Shown here: positions 33,010 through 42,151 of the stretch, piece by piece
How the letters are laid out: each line of letters begins with the position of its first letter
Position numbering within the stretch: the first letter of the stretch is position 1
NCBI GenBank assembly: GCA_963928055.1
Contig: CAWVDN010000001.1
Location: forward strand, 1,488,001-1,552,000
Length of the DNA: 64,000 bases
Source of the DNA: Scatomonas sp963928055
GTDB lineage: Bacteria; Bacillota; Clostridia; Lachnospirales; Lachnospiraceae
Direction of reading: 5' to 3'
Translations under genes and position numbers: made by a program
Notes under the pieces: generated by a model
The model's input: only the letters and a program-made list of their open reading frames with translations
Told to the model about the DNA's origin: nothing
Databases searched by the model: none

Positions 33010-33966
33010 TCAGCAGATCCGGTTCAGCCGCCCGCCTTCCGCGTAGGACCTGAGGTTTTCTTCCAGCTTCCGTACCAGCAGCTGCCGGGATTCCCGGGAA
33101 GCCCAGGCGATGTGCGGGGTGATCAGCAGACGGCGGCTGTCCTGAAACTTCAAAAGGGGATTATCCGCCGTCATGGGTTCCACGCCCAGTACGTCCAGCG
33201 CCGCCCCGGCGATCCGGTGTTCCTCCAGGGCCCGCAGAAGCCCTGCTTCCTCCACGATAGGCCCCCGGCCTACGTTGACGAAAACAGCGGAGGGCTTCAT
33301 CCGGCAGAACCGCTCATAGGTAAAGAGTTTTTCGGTAGCCGGCGTCAGAGGCGCGTGAACGGAAACCACATCCGAGGTCTCCAGGAGCTCCGAAAGCTCC
33401 AGCCGCTGATACCGGGGATCCCGGTCCTTTCCGGAGGCGGAATAGTAGACCGCCCGGCAGCCGAAGGCTTCCGCAATGGCGGCCACCCGGCTCCCGATGG
33501 TTCCCAGGCCGATGATGCCCCAGGTTTTCCCGTTCAGTTCCGAAAACTTTTCCTGCAGATTGGAAAAGGTATCGCTGGCCGCGTAAGCCCCGCTCTTTAC
33601 ATACTCGTCAAAATAGCGGAGTTTTTCCGCCACGTAAAAATACAGGGCAAAGGTGTGCTGGGCCACGCTGGCAGTGGAATAGCCCGCCACATTGGCCACG
33701 CCGATCCCCCGGCTTTTTACGTAATCCAGATCCACGTTGTTGATCCCGGTGGCGGTGACGCAAATCAGCTTCAGTTTCTCCGCCTGCCCCAGAGTTCCCG
33801 CGTCCAGCATCAGTTTGTTGGCCAGGATCACATCCGCGTCCCGGATCCGCTCCGGGCATTCTTCCCTGGTGGTCTTTCCGTAGATCACCAGCTCCCCGTA
33901 TTTCGCGAATCCGCCAAAATCCAGGTCATCCCCCAGACTGGCAGCTTCCAGCATAACGATCTTCAT
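33010..33966 (-). CDS. D-isomer-specific 2-hydroxyacid dehydrogenase
   Basis: A 318-residue NAD(P)-dependent dehydrogenase that interconverts a 2-oxoacid and a D-2-hydroxyacid. It has the nucleotide motif GLGTIG (153-158) and catalytic Arg234 (in NVGRGPIV), Glu263 (in GVEPM) and His285 (in PHIAWAS). ATG 33966 follows AAAGGAG. The exact substrate (lactate, glycerate, hydroxyisocaproate or other) cannot be told. It lies downstream of pgi but behind that gene's terminator. Confidence 0.9.
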   Translation of the reverse strand: MKIVMLEAASLGDDLDFGGFAKYGELVIYGKTTREECPERIRDADVILANKLMLDAGTLGQAEKLKLICVTATGINNVDLDYVKSRGIGVANVAGYSTASVAQHTFALYFYVAEKLRYFDEYVKSGAYAASDTFSNLQEKFSELNGKTWGIIGLGTIGSRVAAIAEAFGCRAVYYSASGKDRDPRYQRLELSELLETSDVVSVHAPLTPATEKLFTYERFCRMKPSAVFVNVGRGPIVEEAGLLRALEEHRIAGAALDVLGVEPMTADNPLLKFQDSRRLLITPHIAWASRESRQLLVRKLEENLRSYAEGGRLNRIC

Positions 33967-34015
33967 GGGCTTTCTCCTTTCCTGTTCCCGTAAGGCGCCG
34001 CCCTCCGGGCACATC

Positions 34016-34050
34016 AAAACACCGCCCTCCGGCAGATCGGAAGGCGGTGT
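34016..34050 (-). terminator. Intrinsic terminator after pgi
   Basis: On the minus strand, ACACCGCC (34050-34043) pairs with GGCGGTGT (34026-34019), with an inner TCCG/CGGA, followed by TTTT. Confidence 0.78.
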
Positions 34051-34064
34051 CGCTGATCTCTTGC

Positions 34065-35414
34065 TTACAGTCTCTTCAGGAGCTCTTCTCTCTCCTTCTC
34101 GTAGCCAGGCTTTCCAAGAAGCGCGAACATGTTCTTCTTGTAGCTTTCCACACCCGGCTGATTGAAAGGATTCACGCCGGATACGTAGCCGCTGATGCCG
34201 CAGGCAAACTCGAAGAAGTAGAACAGCTGTCCCAGATAGAACTCGTTCTGCTCCGGAATATCTACCCGGAGATTGGGAACGCTGCCGTCGGTGTGGGCCA
34301 GGATCGTGCCGTTCATGGCGCTCTTGTTGACGAAATCCACGGTCTTTCCGGCCAGGTAATTCAGTCCGTCCAGATCCACCGGCTCCTCACCGATGGTCAG
34401 CTCCACTCTTGATTTTTCCACATTCAGAACGGTCTCGAACATGATCCGGGAACCATCCTGGATAAACTGGCCCATGGAGTGCAGGTCTGTGGTCAGATCC
34501 ACGGAAGCGGGGTAGATCCCCTTGTTGTCCTTGCCCTCGCTCTCGCCGAAGAGCTGCTTCCACCACTCGGATACATAGTGCAGGCTGGGCTCGTAGTTGG
34601 CCAGGATCTCCACAGCTTTGCCCTTGCGGTGCAGGATATTGCGGACCGCCGCGTACTGCATGGCGTCATTTTCCGCGTAGGGCAGGTTCAGCGCCATCTC
34701 TCTTCCGGAGGCGGCGCCCTCCATCAGCTTATCTATGTCAGCTCCGCTGACTGCGATGGGCAGCAGGCCAACAGCAGTCAGTACGGAGAATCGGCCTCCA
34801 ACATCATCCGGTACGACGAAGGTCTCGTAGCCCTCTTCATCCGACAGATGCTTCAGGGCTCCCTTGGCCTTGTCCGTGGTGGCATAGATCCTCTTTGCCG
34901 CCTCTTCCTTGCCATACTTCTTTTCCAGCATCTCCTTGAAGATACGGAAAGCGATGGCAGGCTCCGTAGTGGTACCGGACTTTGAAATGATATTTACAGA
35001 GAAATCCCTGTCGCCCACAACATCGATCAGGCCCTGCAGGTAGCTGCTGCTGATGCTGTTGCCGGCAAAATAGATCTCCGGAGTCTTTCTCTGCTCTTTG
35101 CGGATGTTATTGTAAAATCCGTGGCGCAGGAACTCAATGGCAGCCCGGGCTCCCAGATAGGAACCGCCGATGCCGATGACTACCAGTACATCGGAATCGC
35201 TGCAGATCTTCTCCGCGGCTTTTTTGATGCGGGCGAACTCTTCCTTGTCATAGTTGACCGGCAGATCGATCCATCCAAGATAATCGTTGCCCTGGCCGCT
35301 TCTGGATACCAGCACCTCTTTGGCCGCGTTGGCAATCTGCTCGAAAGACTGCATCTCATGCTCACGGATAAACCCTGCTGCTTTGGAATAATCAAATGCT
35401 ACTTTTGTTCCCAT
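34065..35414 (-). CDS. pgi: Glucose-6-phosphate isomerase
   Basis: A 449-residue glycolytic enzyme interconverting glucose 6-phosphate and fructose 6-phosphate. The sugar-phosphate loop ISKSGTTTEPAIAFR, GIGGSYLGARAAIEFL, VVPDDVGGRFSVLTAVGLLP and the C-terminal FNQPGVESYKKNMF are all clear. Length is normal for the short bacterial form. AAGGAG precedes the ATG. The gene appears to be transcribed alone. Confidence 0.96.
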   Translation of the reverse strand: MGTKVAFDYSKAAGFIREHEMQSFEQIANAAKEVLVSRSGQGNDYLGWIDLPVNYDKEEFARIKKAAEKICSDSDVLVVIGIGGSYLGARAAIEFLRHGFYNNIRKEQRKTPEIYFAGNSISSSYLQGLIDVVGDRDFSVNIISKSGTTTEPAIAFRIFKEMLEKKYGKEEAAKRIYATTDKAKGALKHLSDEEGYETFVVPDDVGGRFSVLTAVGLLPIAVSGADIDKLMEGAASGREMALNLPYAENDAMQYAAVRNILHRKGKAVEILANYEPSLHYVSEWWKQLFGESEGKDNKGIYPASVDLTTDLHSMGQFIQDGSRIMFETVLNVEKSRVELTIGEEPVDLDGLNYLAGKTVDFVNKSAMNGTILAHTDGSVPNLRVDIPEQNEFYLGQLFYFFEFACGISGYVSGVNPFNQPGVESYKKNMFALLGKPGYEKEREELLKRL

Positions 35415-35521
35415 TTTTCCTTATCTCCTTTGTGTAATTCTACACAGTCCAGCCGGCCGTTTTCCGGCCATGGGGCTGATCTATCATTCTGCTTTTAGTT
35501 TAGCAAATCCGCACAGCGGAA

Positions 35522-36226
35522 TCAAGTCAAATATTCCCGGATCACCTCCCTCATGAGCTTTTCGTCCTCCGGATTCATGAGTGCGGCAAACTTGCTTTTT
35601 CCGCCGGCCTTTTCCCGGATCTTTTCTTCCACCTGGGTGATGGCTGCCTCCTGCTCCGAACGTTTCAGAGGGCTGATCTTCGCGTTCTCCTGAACGGAAG
35701 CCGTGACCTGTTCCGGGACCGCCGGTTCCGCGGGAGCTTCCCGGTTCCCCAGATAATCCTTCCAGCCCTCCAGAAGCCGCTGCCGTTTGTCTGAAAAATT
35801 CAGGGTGTACCTGGCCAGCAGAAGGAGGCTGATGATGCTGCCGGAAAGCAGCAGATACTGGTACAGTACATACTGCTCATACTGGAGAAGGTAGATACCC
35901 CAGATCCCCAGGAGCAGGCAGACGCCGCAGAGGCTGACCGCCAGATTCACGCCGCCCAGGAGACTGCCCGCCCGCTGGCTCAGGATCTTTCCCTCCTGCA
36001 GCCGGCTTCGCAGAAATGCCTCCGGGTCCTTGATGGCAGTCCCCCGCCTTTCGACTGTATCCAAAAGCTCCAGAGTCCATTTCCCCCGGGGCGCCTCCCG
36101 CCTCTTCATATCCTTTACCGCCGTATGATAAAAACGGCTGCTCCAGAACAGGCACCATACTCCCAGAATGCCTGCGGCTATCATGCCGTATAGAAAAAAG
36201 TTTTGATCCATGCACATTTGCAGCAT
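35522..36226 (-). CDS. Conserved membrane protein of unknown function
   Basis: A 234-residue protein. One N-terminal membrane segment (about 10-30, FFLYGMIAAGILGVWCLFW) is followed by a cytoplasmic stretch, two further segments (about 90-145), and a ~100-residue charged cytoplasmic tail that ends EDEKLMREVIREYL. ATG 36226 is chosen because AAGGAGGT lies 7 bases upstream. I cannot assign a function. A small TCCGC/GCGGA hairpin follows the gene. Confidence 0.68.
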   Translation of the reverse strand: MLQMCMDQNFFLYGMIAAGILGVWCLFWSSRFYHTAVKDMKRREAPRGKWTLELLDTVERRGTAIKDPEAFLRSRLQEGKILSQRAGSLLGGVNLAVSLCGVCLLLGIWGIYLLQYEQYVLYQYLLLSGSIISLLLLARYTLNFSDKRQRLLEGWKDYLGNREAPAEPAVPEQVTASVQENAKISPLKRSEQEAAITQVEEKIREKAGGKSKFAALMNPEDEKLMREVIREYLT

Positions 36227-36288
36227 AATCATTACCTCCTTGCTTTTTTGTGAGGCCATGATATACCCGCCGGGCAGGATTTGTAAAC

Positions 36289-36327
36289 AAAAAGCGTTCG
36301 TCTTATTCCGACGGATTTTTCGCTTTT
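36289..36327 (-). terminator. Intrinsic terminator overlapping the mtnN stop codon
   Basis: On the minus strand, AAAAGCG pairs with CGCTTTT across a CGTC/GACG inner stem, and is followed by TTG and an AT-rich stretch. Confidence 0.6.
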
Positions 36328-37024
36328 ACAGACGTTTCACCATATGCAGCATCAGTTCGACACTGTGGCGGATGGCTTCCCGCTCGAATGTGGGATAATC
36401 CACGGAGGCGCTGTCGTCCGCTTTATCGGAAATGGCCCGCAGCACCACGTAGGGAACCCCGTTGAGATATGCCGCCTGAGCGATGGCCGCTCCTTCCATC
36501 TCCGTGCAGTATCCCTGGAAATTACTGCTGATCCGCTCCTTGCTGGCCCGGTCAGAGACAAACTGATCTCCGCTGACCACTCTTCCGGCAAATACCTGGA
36601 TCTCCGGGATCACCTCCCGGCAGACCTCCTGGGCCAGAGCGATGAGTTTCTCGTCCGCCGGGAAGGACAGGGTGTCCATCCGGGGGATCTGTCCCAACGG
36701 ATAGCCGAAGCCGGTGGCGTCCATATCGTGCTGCAGGGTATCTGTGGAGACTACAATGTCCCCGATATTGATCTCATTTTTCAGGCTGCCGGCAATGCCC
36801 GTGTTGATGATATAGTCCACCTGATAATCGTCCACCAGGATCTGGGCGCAGATGCCCGCGTTGACCTTGCCGATGCCGGACCGCACCACTACCACCGGCT
36901 TTCCGTTCAGGTTTCCTCTGTAAAATTCCATGGCCGCCTTCTGTCTGACCTGCACCTCCGTCATCTGTTCCTTCAGCTGGCTGACTTCCTCCTCCATGGC
37001 TCCGATGATCCCTACTAAACTCAT
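36326..37024 (-). CDS. mtnN: 5'-methylthioadenosine/S-adenosylhomocysteine nucleosidase
   Basis: A 232-residue enzyme that cleaves adenine from MTA and SAH, recycling the by-products of SAM use. Motifs are IIGAMEEEV (6-14, with the catalytic Glu region), VVRSGIGKVNAG, NTGIAGSL, CTEMEGAAIAQ and VLRAISDKADDSA, whose Asp is the general acid. ATG 37024 follows AGGAGG. The open frame continues upstream without a ribosome site. It runs divergently from the TSCPD protein gene. Confidence 0.95.
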   Translation of the reverse strand: MSLVGIIGAMEEEVSQLKEQMTEVQVRQKAAMEFYRGNLNGKPVVVVRSGIGKVNAGICAQILVDDYQVDYIINTGIAGSLKNEINIGDIVVSTDTLQHDMDATGFGYPLGQIPRMDTLSFPADEKLIALAQEVCREVIPEIQVFAGRVVSGDQFVSDRASKERISSNFQGYCTEMEGAAIAQAAYLNGVPYVVLRAISDKADDSASVDYPTFEREAIRHSVELMLHMVKRL

Positions 37025-37071
37025 AGTATTTCTTCCTCCTGATATTCGATGTAGAATCTTTTTGCGCTTTC

Positions 37072-37080
37072 TGCTATAAT
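37072..37080 (+). promoter_or_regulatory. Extended -10 promoter for the TSCPD protein gene
   Basis: TGCTATAAT at 37072-37080 is a perfect extended -10 element, about 70 bases before the start at 37149. Confidence 0.55.
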
Positions 37081-37148
37081 AACACGATAGGCCGGACGCA
37101 GTCAAACAGAGCCGGACCCCTGTGATACGAAGAAAGGAGCATGCAGAT

Positions 37149-37385
37149 ATGGTATATAAGACACACGGGACCTGTTCCCAGCTGATCTCTTTTGAGCTGG
37201 AAAACGGAAAGGTACACAATGTCTCTTTTACGGGAGGATGCAACGGAAACCTGAAAGGCATCAGCGCCCTGGTGGAAGGCATGGATGCCAGGGAGGCCAT
37301 CTCCAAGCTGGAGGGGATCCGCTGCGGATTTAAGAACACCTCCTGCCCGGATCAGCTGGCAAAAGCCCTGAAACAGGCCCTGTAA
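37149..37385 (+). CDS. TSCPD domain protein (TIGR03905 type)
   Basis: A 78-residue protein. The family name motif appears as NTSCPDQLAKAL at the C-terminus; other conserved cysteines are in GTCSQLISFEL, FTGGCNGNLKG and GIRCGFK. The TSCPD domain also occurs at the C-terminus of some vitamin B12-dependent ribonucleotide reductases, but the role of the stand-alone protein is unknown. Four clustered cysteines suggest metal binding. ATG 37149 follows AAAGGAG by 9 bases. Confidence 0.88.
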   Translation: MVYKTHGTCSQLISFELENGKVHNVSFTGGCNGNLKGISALVEGMDAREAISKLEGIRCGFKNTSCPDQLAKALKQAL

Positions 37386-37409
37386 AACCTTCCCTCACCA
37401 AAACAAACT

Positions 37410-37452
37410 GCCGGGGAACCCCGCCGCCCTTCCGGGCGGGGGATTCCCCGGC
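37410..37452. terminator. Bidirectional terminator between convergent genes
   Basis: GCCGGGGAA (37410-37418) pairs with TTCCCCGGC (37444-37452), with an inner CCCGCC/GGCGGG stem, between the TSCPD gene and the beta-CASP gene. TTATTTT follows on the plus side. Confidence 0.75.
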
Positions 37453-37463
37453 TTATTTTCCGC

Positions 37464-39065
37464 TCATCGGTCCCACTTGTCGCAGAGAGAATTGATCTGG
37501 TCCGTAAATTTAGCCAGATCCTTATTGGCTCCGCCCTCATTCCGCCGGATCACCGTCAGCAGCCTCTGACCGGCTGCCAGCAGACGGTCAAAGACGGTCC
37601 TGGGCCTGGAAGCGACTGCCTGTTTCGCGGCCTTCTCCACCTTCACAGGCGCCGGCGCCGCCAGCAGTTCGTCCGCCGCCAGATCGTACACCGTGCCGCT
37701 GTAAGGAGCCATGGCTTCATATCCCAGCTCCCGCTTCAGGCTTTCCGCGAATTGCTTGGTCACTTCATCCTCGCCGTGAGTCACAAAAACTTTTTTGGGC
37801 GGTTTCCGAAACGCCCCTGCCCAGCGGAGCAGTCCCTTTCGGTCCGCATGGCCGCTGACTCCCGGAAGTTCCAGCACTTCCGCCGCCACATGAACCTCCT
37901 CCCCGAACAGCTTTACCTTCTCCGCCCCTTCTACCAGGGCCCGGCCCAGCGTCCCCGCGGACTGATAGCCCACGAACAGGATGGTGCTCTCCCGCCTCCA
38001 GAGGTTATGCTTCAGGTGGTGCTTGATCCGCCCCGCGTCGCACATGCCGCTGGCGGAGATGATCACTTTCGGCTGCTGGTTGACGTTGATGGCCCTGGAT
38101 TCCTCGGTGGTGACAGAAACCTTCAGTCCCGGAAAACGGATGGGATTGATCCCCTGTTCCACCAGTTCTCTGGCCTCCCGGTCAAAGCAGTCCCGGTAGT
38201 GCTCGTCAAAAATGCCGGTGGCCTCCACAGCCAGGGGACTGTCCACGTAAACCGGGAAATCAAAGGGCACCATGCGCTCCGCCTTGATCTTCCGGATAAA
38301 GTAGAGCATTTCCTGGGTCCTGCCTACGGCAAAGGAAGGGATCACCAGATTGCCGCCCCGGGACAGGGTCCTCCCGATCACCTGGGCCAGAGCTTTGGCG
38401 TAATCCGGAGGCGCCTGGTGTTCCCGGGTCCCGTAGGTGGACTCCATGACCACATAGTCCGCCTCCTCCACGCAGCCCGGATCTTTGATCAGGGGCTGAT
38501 TCACATTGCCGATATCTCCGGAAAACACGATCTTTCTTTCCGTATCCCCTTCCCGCAGCCAGATCTCGATGCTGGCGGAACCCAGCAGATGCCCCACATC
38601 CACAAACCGCACCCGGATCCCTTCATATAAAGTAAGGATCTGATTGTAAGGACAGCCGGCCAGCCTTTGGATCAGCCCCAGGGCGTCCTCCATGGTATAC
38701 GCCGGTATACAGTCCGGTTTTCCGGCCCGGCGGTTCTTTTTGGTTTTCCACTCCGCCTCCATCATCTGTATGTGAGCACTGTCGCGGAGCATGATATCGC
38801 AGAGATCCGCCGTGGCCTCCGTGGCGTACACCGTACCCCGGAAGCCCGCGGCATAAAGGGCCGGAAGCTCACCGGAATGATCTATGTGCGCGTGGGTCAG
38901 CAGCACAAAATCCAGCTCTGAGGCCGGCACCGGGATCGGTTGATTCTCATACACGTTGGTCCCCTGCTCCATGCCGCAGTCCACCAGGAACTTCCTTCCC
39001 GCGGCCTCCAGATAATAACAGCTTCCTGTCACCTCATGGGCCGCTCCCAAGAATGTCAGCTTCAT
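37464..39065 (-). CDS. Metallo-beta-lactamase/beta-CASP RNA-processing-type hydrolase
   Basis: A 533-residue protein. The MBL core has THAHIDHSG (57-65), the zinc motif of RNA-processing members. VDVGHLLGSASIEIW and FSGDIGN supply further ligands. The beta-CASP insert and RMMBL-type end follow (ISASGMCDAGRIKHHL, VSGHADRKGL, VFVTHGE). The last ~80 residues are a Lys/Ala-rich extension. Relatives are CPSF-73/Ysh1-like ribonucleases; a role in RNA maturation or decay is likely. ATG 39065 follows GGAGG; the upstream GTG is not favoured. Confidence 0.92.
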   Translation of the reverse strand: MKLTFLGAAHEVTGSCYYLEAAGRKFLVDCGMEQGTNVYENQPIPVPASELDFVLLTHAHIDHSGELPALYAAGFRGTVYATEATADLCDIMLRDSAHIQMMEAEWKTKKNRRAGKPDCIPAYTMEDALGLIQRLAGCPYNQILTLYEGIRVRFVDVGHLLGSASIEIWLREGDTERKIVFSGDIGNVNQPLIKDPGCVEEADYVVMESTYGTREHQAPPDYAKALAQVIGRTLSRGGNLVIPSFAVGRTQEMLYFIRKIKAERMVPFDFPVYVDSPLAVEATGIFDEHYRDCFDREARELVEQGINPIRFPGLKVSVTTEESRAINVNQQPKVIISASGMCDAGRIKHHLKHNLWRRESTILFVGYQSAGTLGRALVEGAEKVKLFGEEVHVAAEVLELPGVSGHADRKGLLRWAGAFRKPPKKVFVTHGEDEVTKQFAESLKRELGYEAMAPYSGTVYDLAADELLAAPAPVKVEKAAKQAVASRPRTVFDRLLAAGQRLLTVIRRNEGGANKDLAKFTDQINSLCDKWDR

Positions 39066-39142
39066 ATGCACGCCTCCTTCTGTCTTGTGTGATATCTGGA
39101 TTTTTTCCGGATCATACTGTAATTATAACAAAATCCCGGAGG

Positions 39143-39766
39143 TTACACTATAGGTTTTCCGCCTGAACGGTCCATGATCCTGCAGAAGATCACCGCCGCG
39201 GCCGTGCTCACCGCCGTGGCCAGGATCCCCGGACCGATGATCCCCGCCGGATTCACGCTGCCGTACTGGCTGCGGTAGGCAATAACGCTGACCGGGATCA
39301 GCTGGAGGGAAGAGATATTGACGATCAGGAAGGTACACATCTCATTGCCCGCCGTGCCTTTTTCCCGGCGGGGACCTGCCTGGCGTCCGGCTCTTCGGTC
39401 ATCCTCCAGCTTTTTCAGTTCCTCCATGGCTTTCAGCCCCGCCGGAGTGGCCGCCCAGCCCAGCCCCAGAACATTGGAGATCATATTGATGGAAATGTAT
39501 TTTCCGGCCGGGTGGTCCCGGGGAAGCCCGGGAAACAGAAATCCCAGCAGCGGCCGGATCTTCCGGGTGATCCTGCGGATCAGCCCCGATTGTTCCGCGA
39601 TCTTCATGATCCCGCACCAGAGAGCGGTGATCCCCGCCATGGAAATACACAGGTTTACCGCTTCCCTGGAGGAATCCAGCAGCGCTTCGGTGATCTGATC
39701 CATGCGGCCCGTCAGGGCCCCGTATAGGATCCCCAGCAGAAGCATTCCTCCCCACAGATAATTCAT
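39143..39766 (-). CDS. spmA: Spore maturation protein A
   Basis: A 207-residue polytopic membrane protein of the nucleoside-transporter-gate (Gate) type. SREAVNLCISMAGITALWCG and ISINMISNVLGLGWAATPAGLKAM are characteristic of SpmA, needed for spore-core dehydration. The usual partner spmB is not next to it: the downstream gene is the beta-CASP hydrolase and upstream there is a terminator. About 30 residues between them (EDDRRAGRQAGPRREKG) form a basic insertion. Confidence 0.9.
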   Translation of the reverse strand: MNYLWGGMLLLGILYGALTGRMDQITEALLDSSREAVNLCISMAGITALWCGIMKIAEQSGLIRRITRKIRPLLGFLFPGLPRDHPAGKYISINMISNVLGLGWAATPAGLKAMEELKKLEDDRRAGRQAGPRREKGTAGNEMCTFLIVNISSLQLIPVSVIAYRSQYGSVNPAGIIGPGILATAVSTAAAVIFCRIMDRSGGKPIV

Positions 39767-39811
39767 CCCTCTGCCGCCTTGTTTTTTACCAGTGTATGCC
39801 GCGGAAGCGTG

Positions 39812-39851
39812 AAAAAGCCCCGGAACCGCTTTTCTCCGCAGTCCCGGGGCT
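39812..39851 (-). terminator. Intrinsic terminator after the first UroD-type gene
   Basis: On the minus strand, AGCCCCGG (39851-39844) pairs with CCGGGGCT (39823-39816), followed by TTTTTC. Confidence 0.82.
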
Positions 39852-39871
39852 CTGTTTGTCCGAACAGGCTC

Positions 39872-41107
39872 TTAATATTTTCCGTATTTCTCCACCGCTT
39901 CCAGCAGGGCTTCCATGTTCTCCTCCGGGCAGTCTTCCAGAGAATAGCCGGTGGTGAACAGATACCCGCCGCCGGGAGCCATGATATCCATCAGCTCCCT
40001 GACCTGCTGGTCGATCTGTTCCGGATTGCCGTAGCGCACCGTGTAGACCGGGAAGCCGCCCATGAGGCAGGCGATATCTCCCAATTCTTTTTTGGCCAGT
40101 TTCAGATCTACCTCCTCGAAGTGATAGATCACCTTGTGGGCCGGCACTTCCTTCAGGTATTTCAGCCTTGTATTGTAGGAACCCTCGGTGTATACCACCG
40201 GCGTGATCCCGTGATCGATCAGGCCCAGGATCCACTCCTGCAGGTACGGCCAGTACAGCTCCCGGTAATCTTCATCGCTGATGAAGTTGTCGAATCCTTT
40301 ATGCAGCATGACCCAGGCGTACTTGCTTCCGGTAGTCCTGCAGAAATCCAGGCTCTGTTTCAGATGCAGCTTCACGAAAATATCCAGCGCCCGCTTTACG
40401 TTGTCCCGCTCCTCGATCAGATCCGGCATCATGCCGAAGGTTCCCCTTAAAGTATCCCCCAGCATATCAAAGGCCGTGGCGGAACCGCCACCCATAATGG
40501 AATAATATCCCAGATCTCTCAGTTTTTTATCGTATGTTCCGATGATCTCGTTCATCCGCAGGTTTTCCTCCGCCGCGGCCAGCAGCCGTTTGTACACGGG
40601 GATCGCCTGGGGCGATGTCAGCAGCATCTGGGCTCCGCCCAGGATCATCTCGTAATAATTCAGATCCGCCAGGGGTTCAAAGATCCCCATGGTCCGGGGA
40701 AGATGCTTGCGGATCCAGAACCCGGCGGGATCCCGGAAGAATTCCTCGTACTCCTCCGCTTCCAGCGTGGGAAACTCAATAAACTGGTAGGTGTTGTTCA
40801 CATCCAGCCCCTTGGGATCCCCGGGCCAGCGGGCCGTCTTTACGTCCAGATTCTCCAGGACCTTGGCTGCCGGCATAAAATTGCTGATGCTGGCCGTGTC
40901 CGTGGAGGAATGGGTCTCGTAAAAAGAAAGCATGGCCTGACAGGCCTTTTCATGGTCCACCATACTCTCCGCCATGGTGATCCCCGCCTTGTGGATGGGG
41001 TACGTTCCCACCATCAGCACGTTGGGCACCCGGTCCGGCTGGCCGCCCCGCACCGCTGTCTCTACCCTGTTTTTTCTTTCCTCATACAGTTTTTCATAAT
41101 CCGGCAT
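39872..41107 (-). CDS. Uroporphyrinogen decarboxylase-family protein, probable methyltransferase
   Basis: A 411-residue protein of the UroD/MtaA superfamily (TIM barrel). ATG 41107 follows GGGAGG. In Firmicutes such proteins usually act as corrinoid- or cofactor-dependent methyltransferases rather than in haem synthesis; no other haem gene is near. The canonical HxCGN zinc motif is not obvious here; VIYHFEEVDL occupies that region. No corrinoid protein gene is adjacent. A second, shorter family member is at 48757-49725. Substrate unknown. Confidence 0.78.
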   Translation of the reverse strand: MPDYEKLYEERKNRVETAVRGGQPDRVPNVLMVGTYPIHKAGITMAESMVDHEKACQAMLSFYETHSSTDTASISNFMPAAKVLENLDVKTARWPGDPKGLDVNNTYQFIEFPTLEAEEYEEFFRDPAGFWIRKHLPRTMGIFEPLADLNYYEMILGGAQMLLTSPQAIPVYKRLLAAAEENLRMNEIIGTYDKKLRDLGYYSIMGGGSATAFDMLGDTLRGTFGMMPDLIEERDNVKRALDIFVKLHLKQSLDFCRTTGSKYAWVMLHKGFDNFISDEDYRELYWPYLQEWILGLIDHGITPVVYTEGSYNTRLKYLKEVPAHKVIYHFEEVDLKLAKKELGDIACLMGGFPVYTVRYGNPEQIDQQVRELMDIMAPGGGYLFTTGYSLEDCPEENMEALLEAVEKYGKY

Positions 41108-41245
41108 ACGAAAACCTCCCTTCTTTTTTCCTGCACACCGCACACACTTCTCTTTTTATAAAGTAGCACTTTTCCATTCGTTCCACTATATCCTCGAAGC
41201 ACAATTTTTTACAGAAAACATCTCTCACTTTTGTGCTTTTCACAG

Positions 41246-41269
41246 AAAAAAAGCGGGGAATCCCCGCTT
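41246..41269 (-). terminator. Intrinsic terminator after rsmI
   Basis: AAGCGGGGA and TCCCCGCTT form an almost loopless 9-bp stem (41251-41269), followed on the minus strand by a T-run. Confidence 0.85.
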
Positions 41270-41284
41270 CTTTTGTCCTGCGCT

Positions 41285-42136
41285 TTATTCGTTTTCCTTC
41301 AGCAGCTGCTGATAGATCTCCCGCTTGGAACATCCCCGGTCCCGGGCCACCTGTTTCATGGCCTCCTTCCGGTCCATGCCCTGATCCGTATACCGGGCCA
41401 TGTGCTCCTCCAGAGGCAGCGCCTTCCAGGCTTCCTCCTGTTCCTGCCGGCGCTCTTCCCGGGAGCGCCCCCGGATCACCAGCACACATTCTCCCCGGGG
41501 CGTTTCCTGCCGATAATGCAGGACCGCCTCCTCCAGGGTTGTCCTCAGCACGGTCTCATGTTTTTTGGTCAGTTCCCGGCACACGGCGATCCGGCGGCCG
41601 CCTCCCAGGGTATCCCGCAGCTCTTCCAGGGTCTGCAGCAGCCGGTGGGGCGCCTCGTAGATCACAATGGTCCGCAGTTCTTCCCGCAGATCCCGCAGGA
41701 TCTCTTTCCGCTCTTTTTTCTCCTGGGGCAGGAAGGCCTCAAAAGCAAAACGGCGGCTGGGCAGTCCCGAAACAGCCAGGGCAGTCACGCAGGCGGCCGG
41801 ACCCGGCACCGCCGTCACCTGGATCCCCGCCTCCCAGGCCATGGCTGCCAGCTCCTCGCCGGGATCCGAGATCCCCGGCATCCCCGCGTCCGTGATCAGG
41901 GCAACGTTCATGCCCTGCAGAAGCTTCTCCACCAGTTCCCGGCCCCGGGGGATCTTGTTGTATTCATGGTAGCTGACCATCGGCGTGTGGATATCAAAAT
42001 GATTCAGCAGCTTGATGCTGTTTCTGGTATCTTCCGCCGCGATAAGGTCCGCTTCCTTCAGGATCCGCACCGCCCGGAAGGTCATATCCTCCAGATTTCC
42101 GATGGGTGTTCCGCACAGATACAAGGTTCCCGCCAT
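41285..42136 (-). CDS. rsmI: 16S rRNA (cytidine(1402)-2'-O)-methyltransferase
   Basis: A 283-residue SAM-dependent enzyme of the tetrapyrrole-methylase fold that modifies C1402 of 16S rRNA. GTPIGNLEDMTFRA (9-22), AAEDTRNSIKLL (33-44), ITDAGMPGISDPG (81-93) and VPGPAACVTAL are the family motifs. The C-terminal ~60 residues form a basic helical tail. It ends a minus-strand run with trmN6, ricT and holB, a gene order common in Firmicutes. Confidence 0.95.
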   Translation of the reverse strand: MAGTLYLCGTPIGNLEDMTFRAVRILKEADLIAAEDTRNSIKLLNHFDIHTPMVSYHEYNKIPRGRELVEKLLQGMNVALITDAGMPGISDPGEELAAMAWEAGIQVTAVPGPAACVTALAVSGLPSRRFAFEAFLPQEKKERKEILRDLREELRTIVIYEAPHRLLQTLEELRDTLGGGRRIAVCRELTKKHETVLRTTLEEAVLHYRQETPRGECVLVIRGRSREERRQEQEEAWKALPLEEHMARYTDQGMDRKEAMKQVARDRGCSKREIYQQLLKENE

Positions 42137-42151
42137 GTTCTCTCTTCCTCT

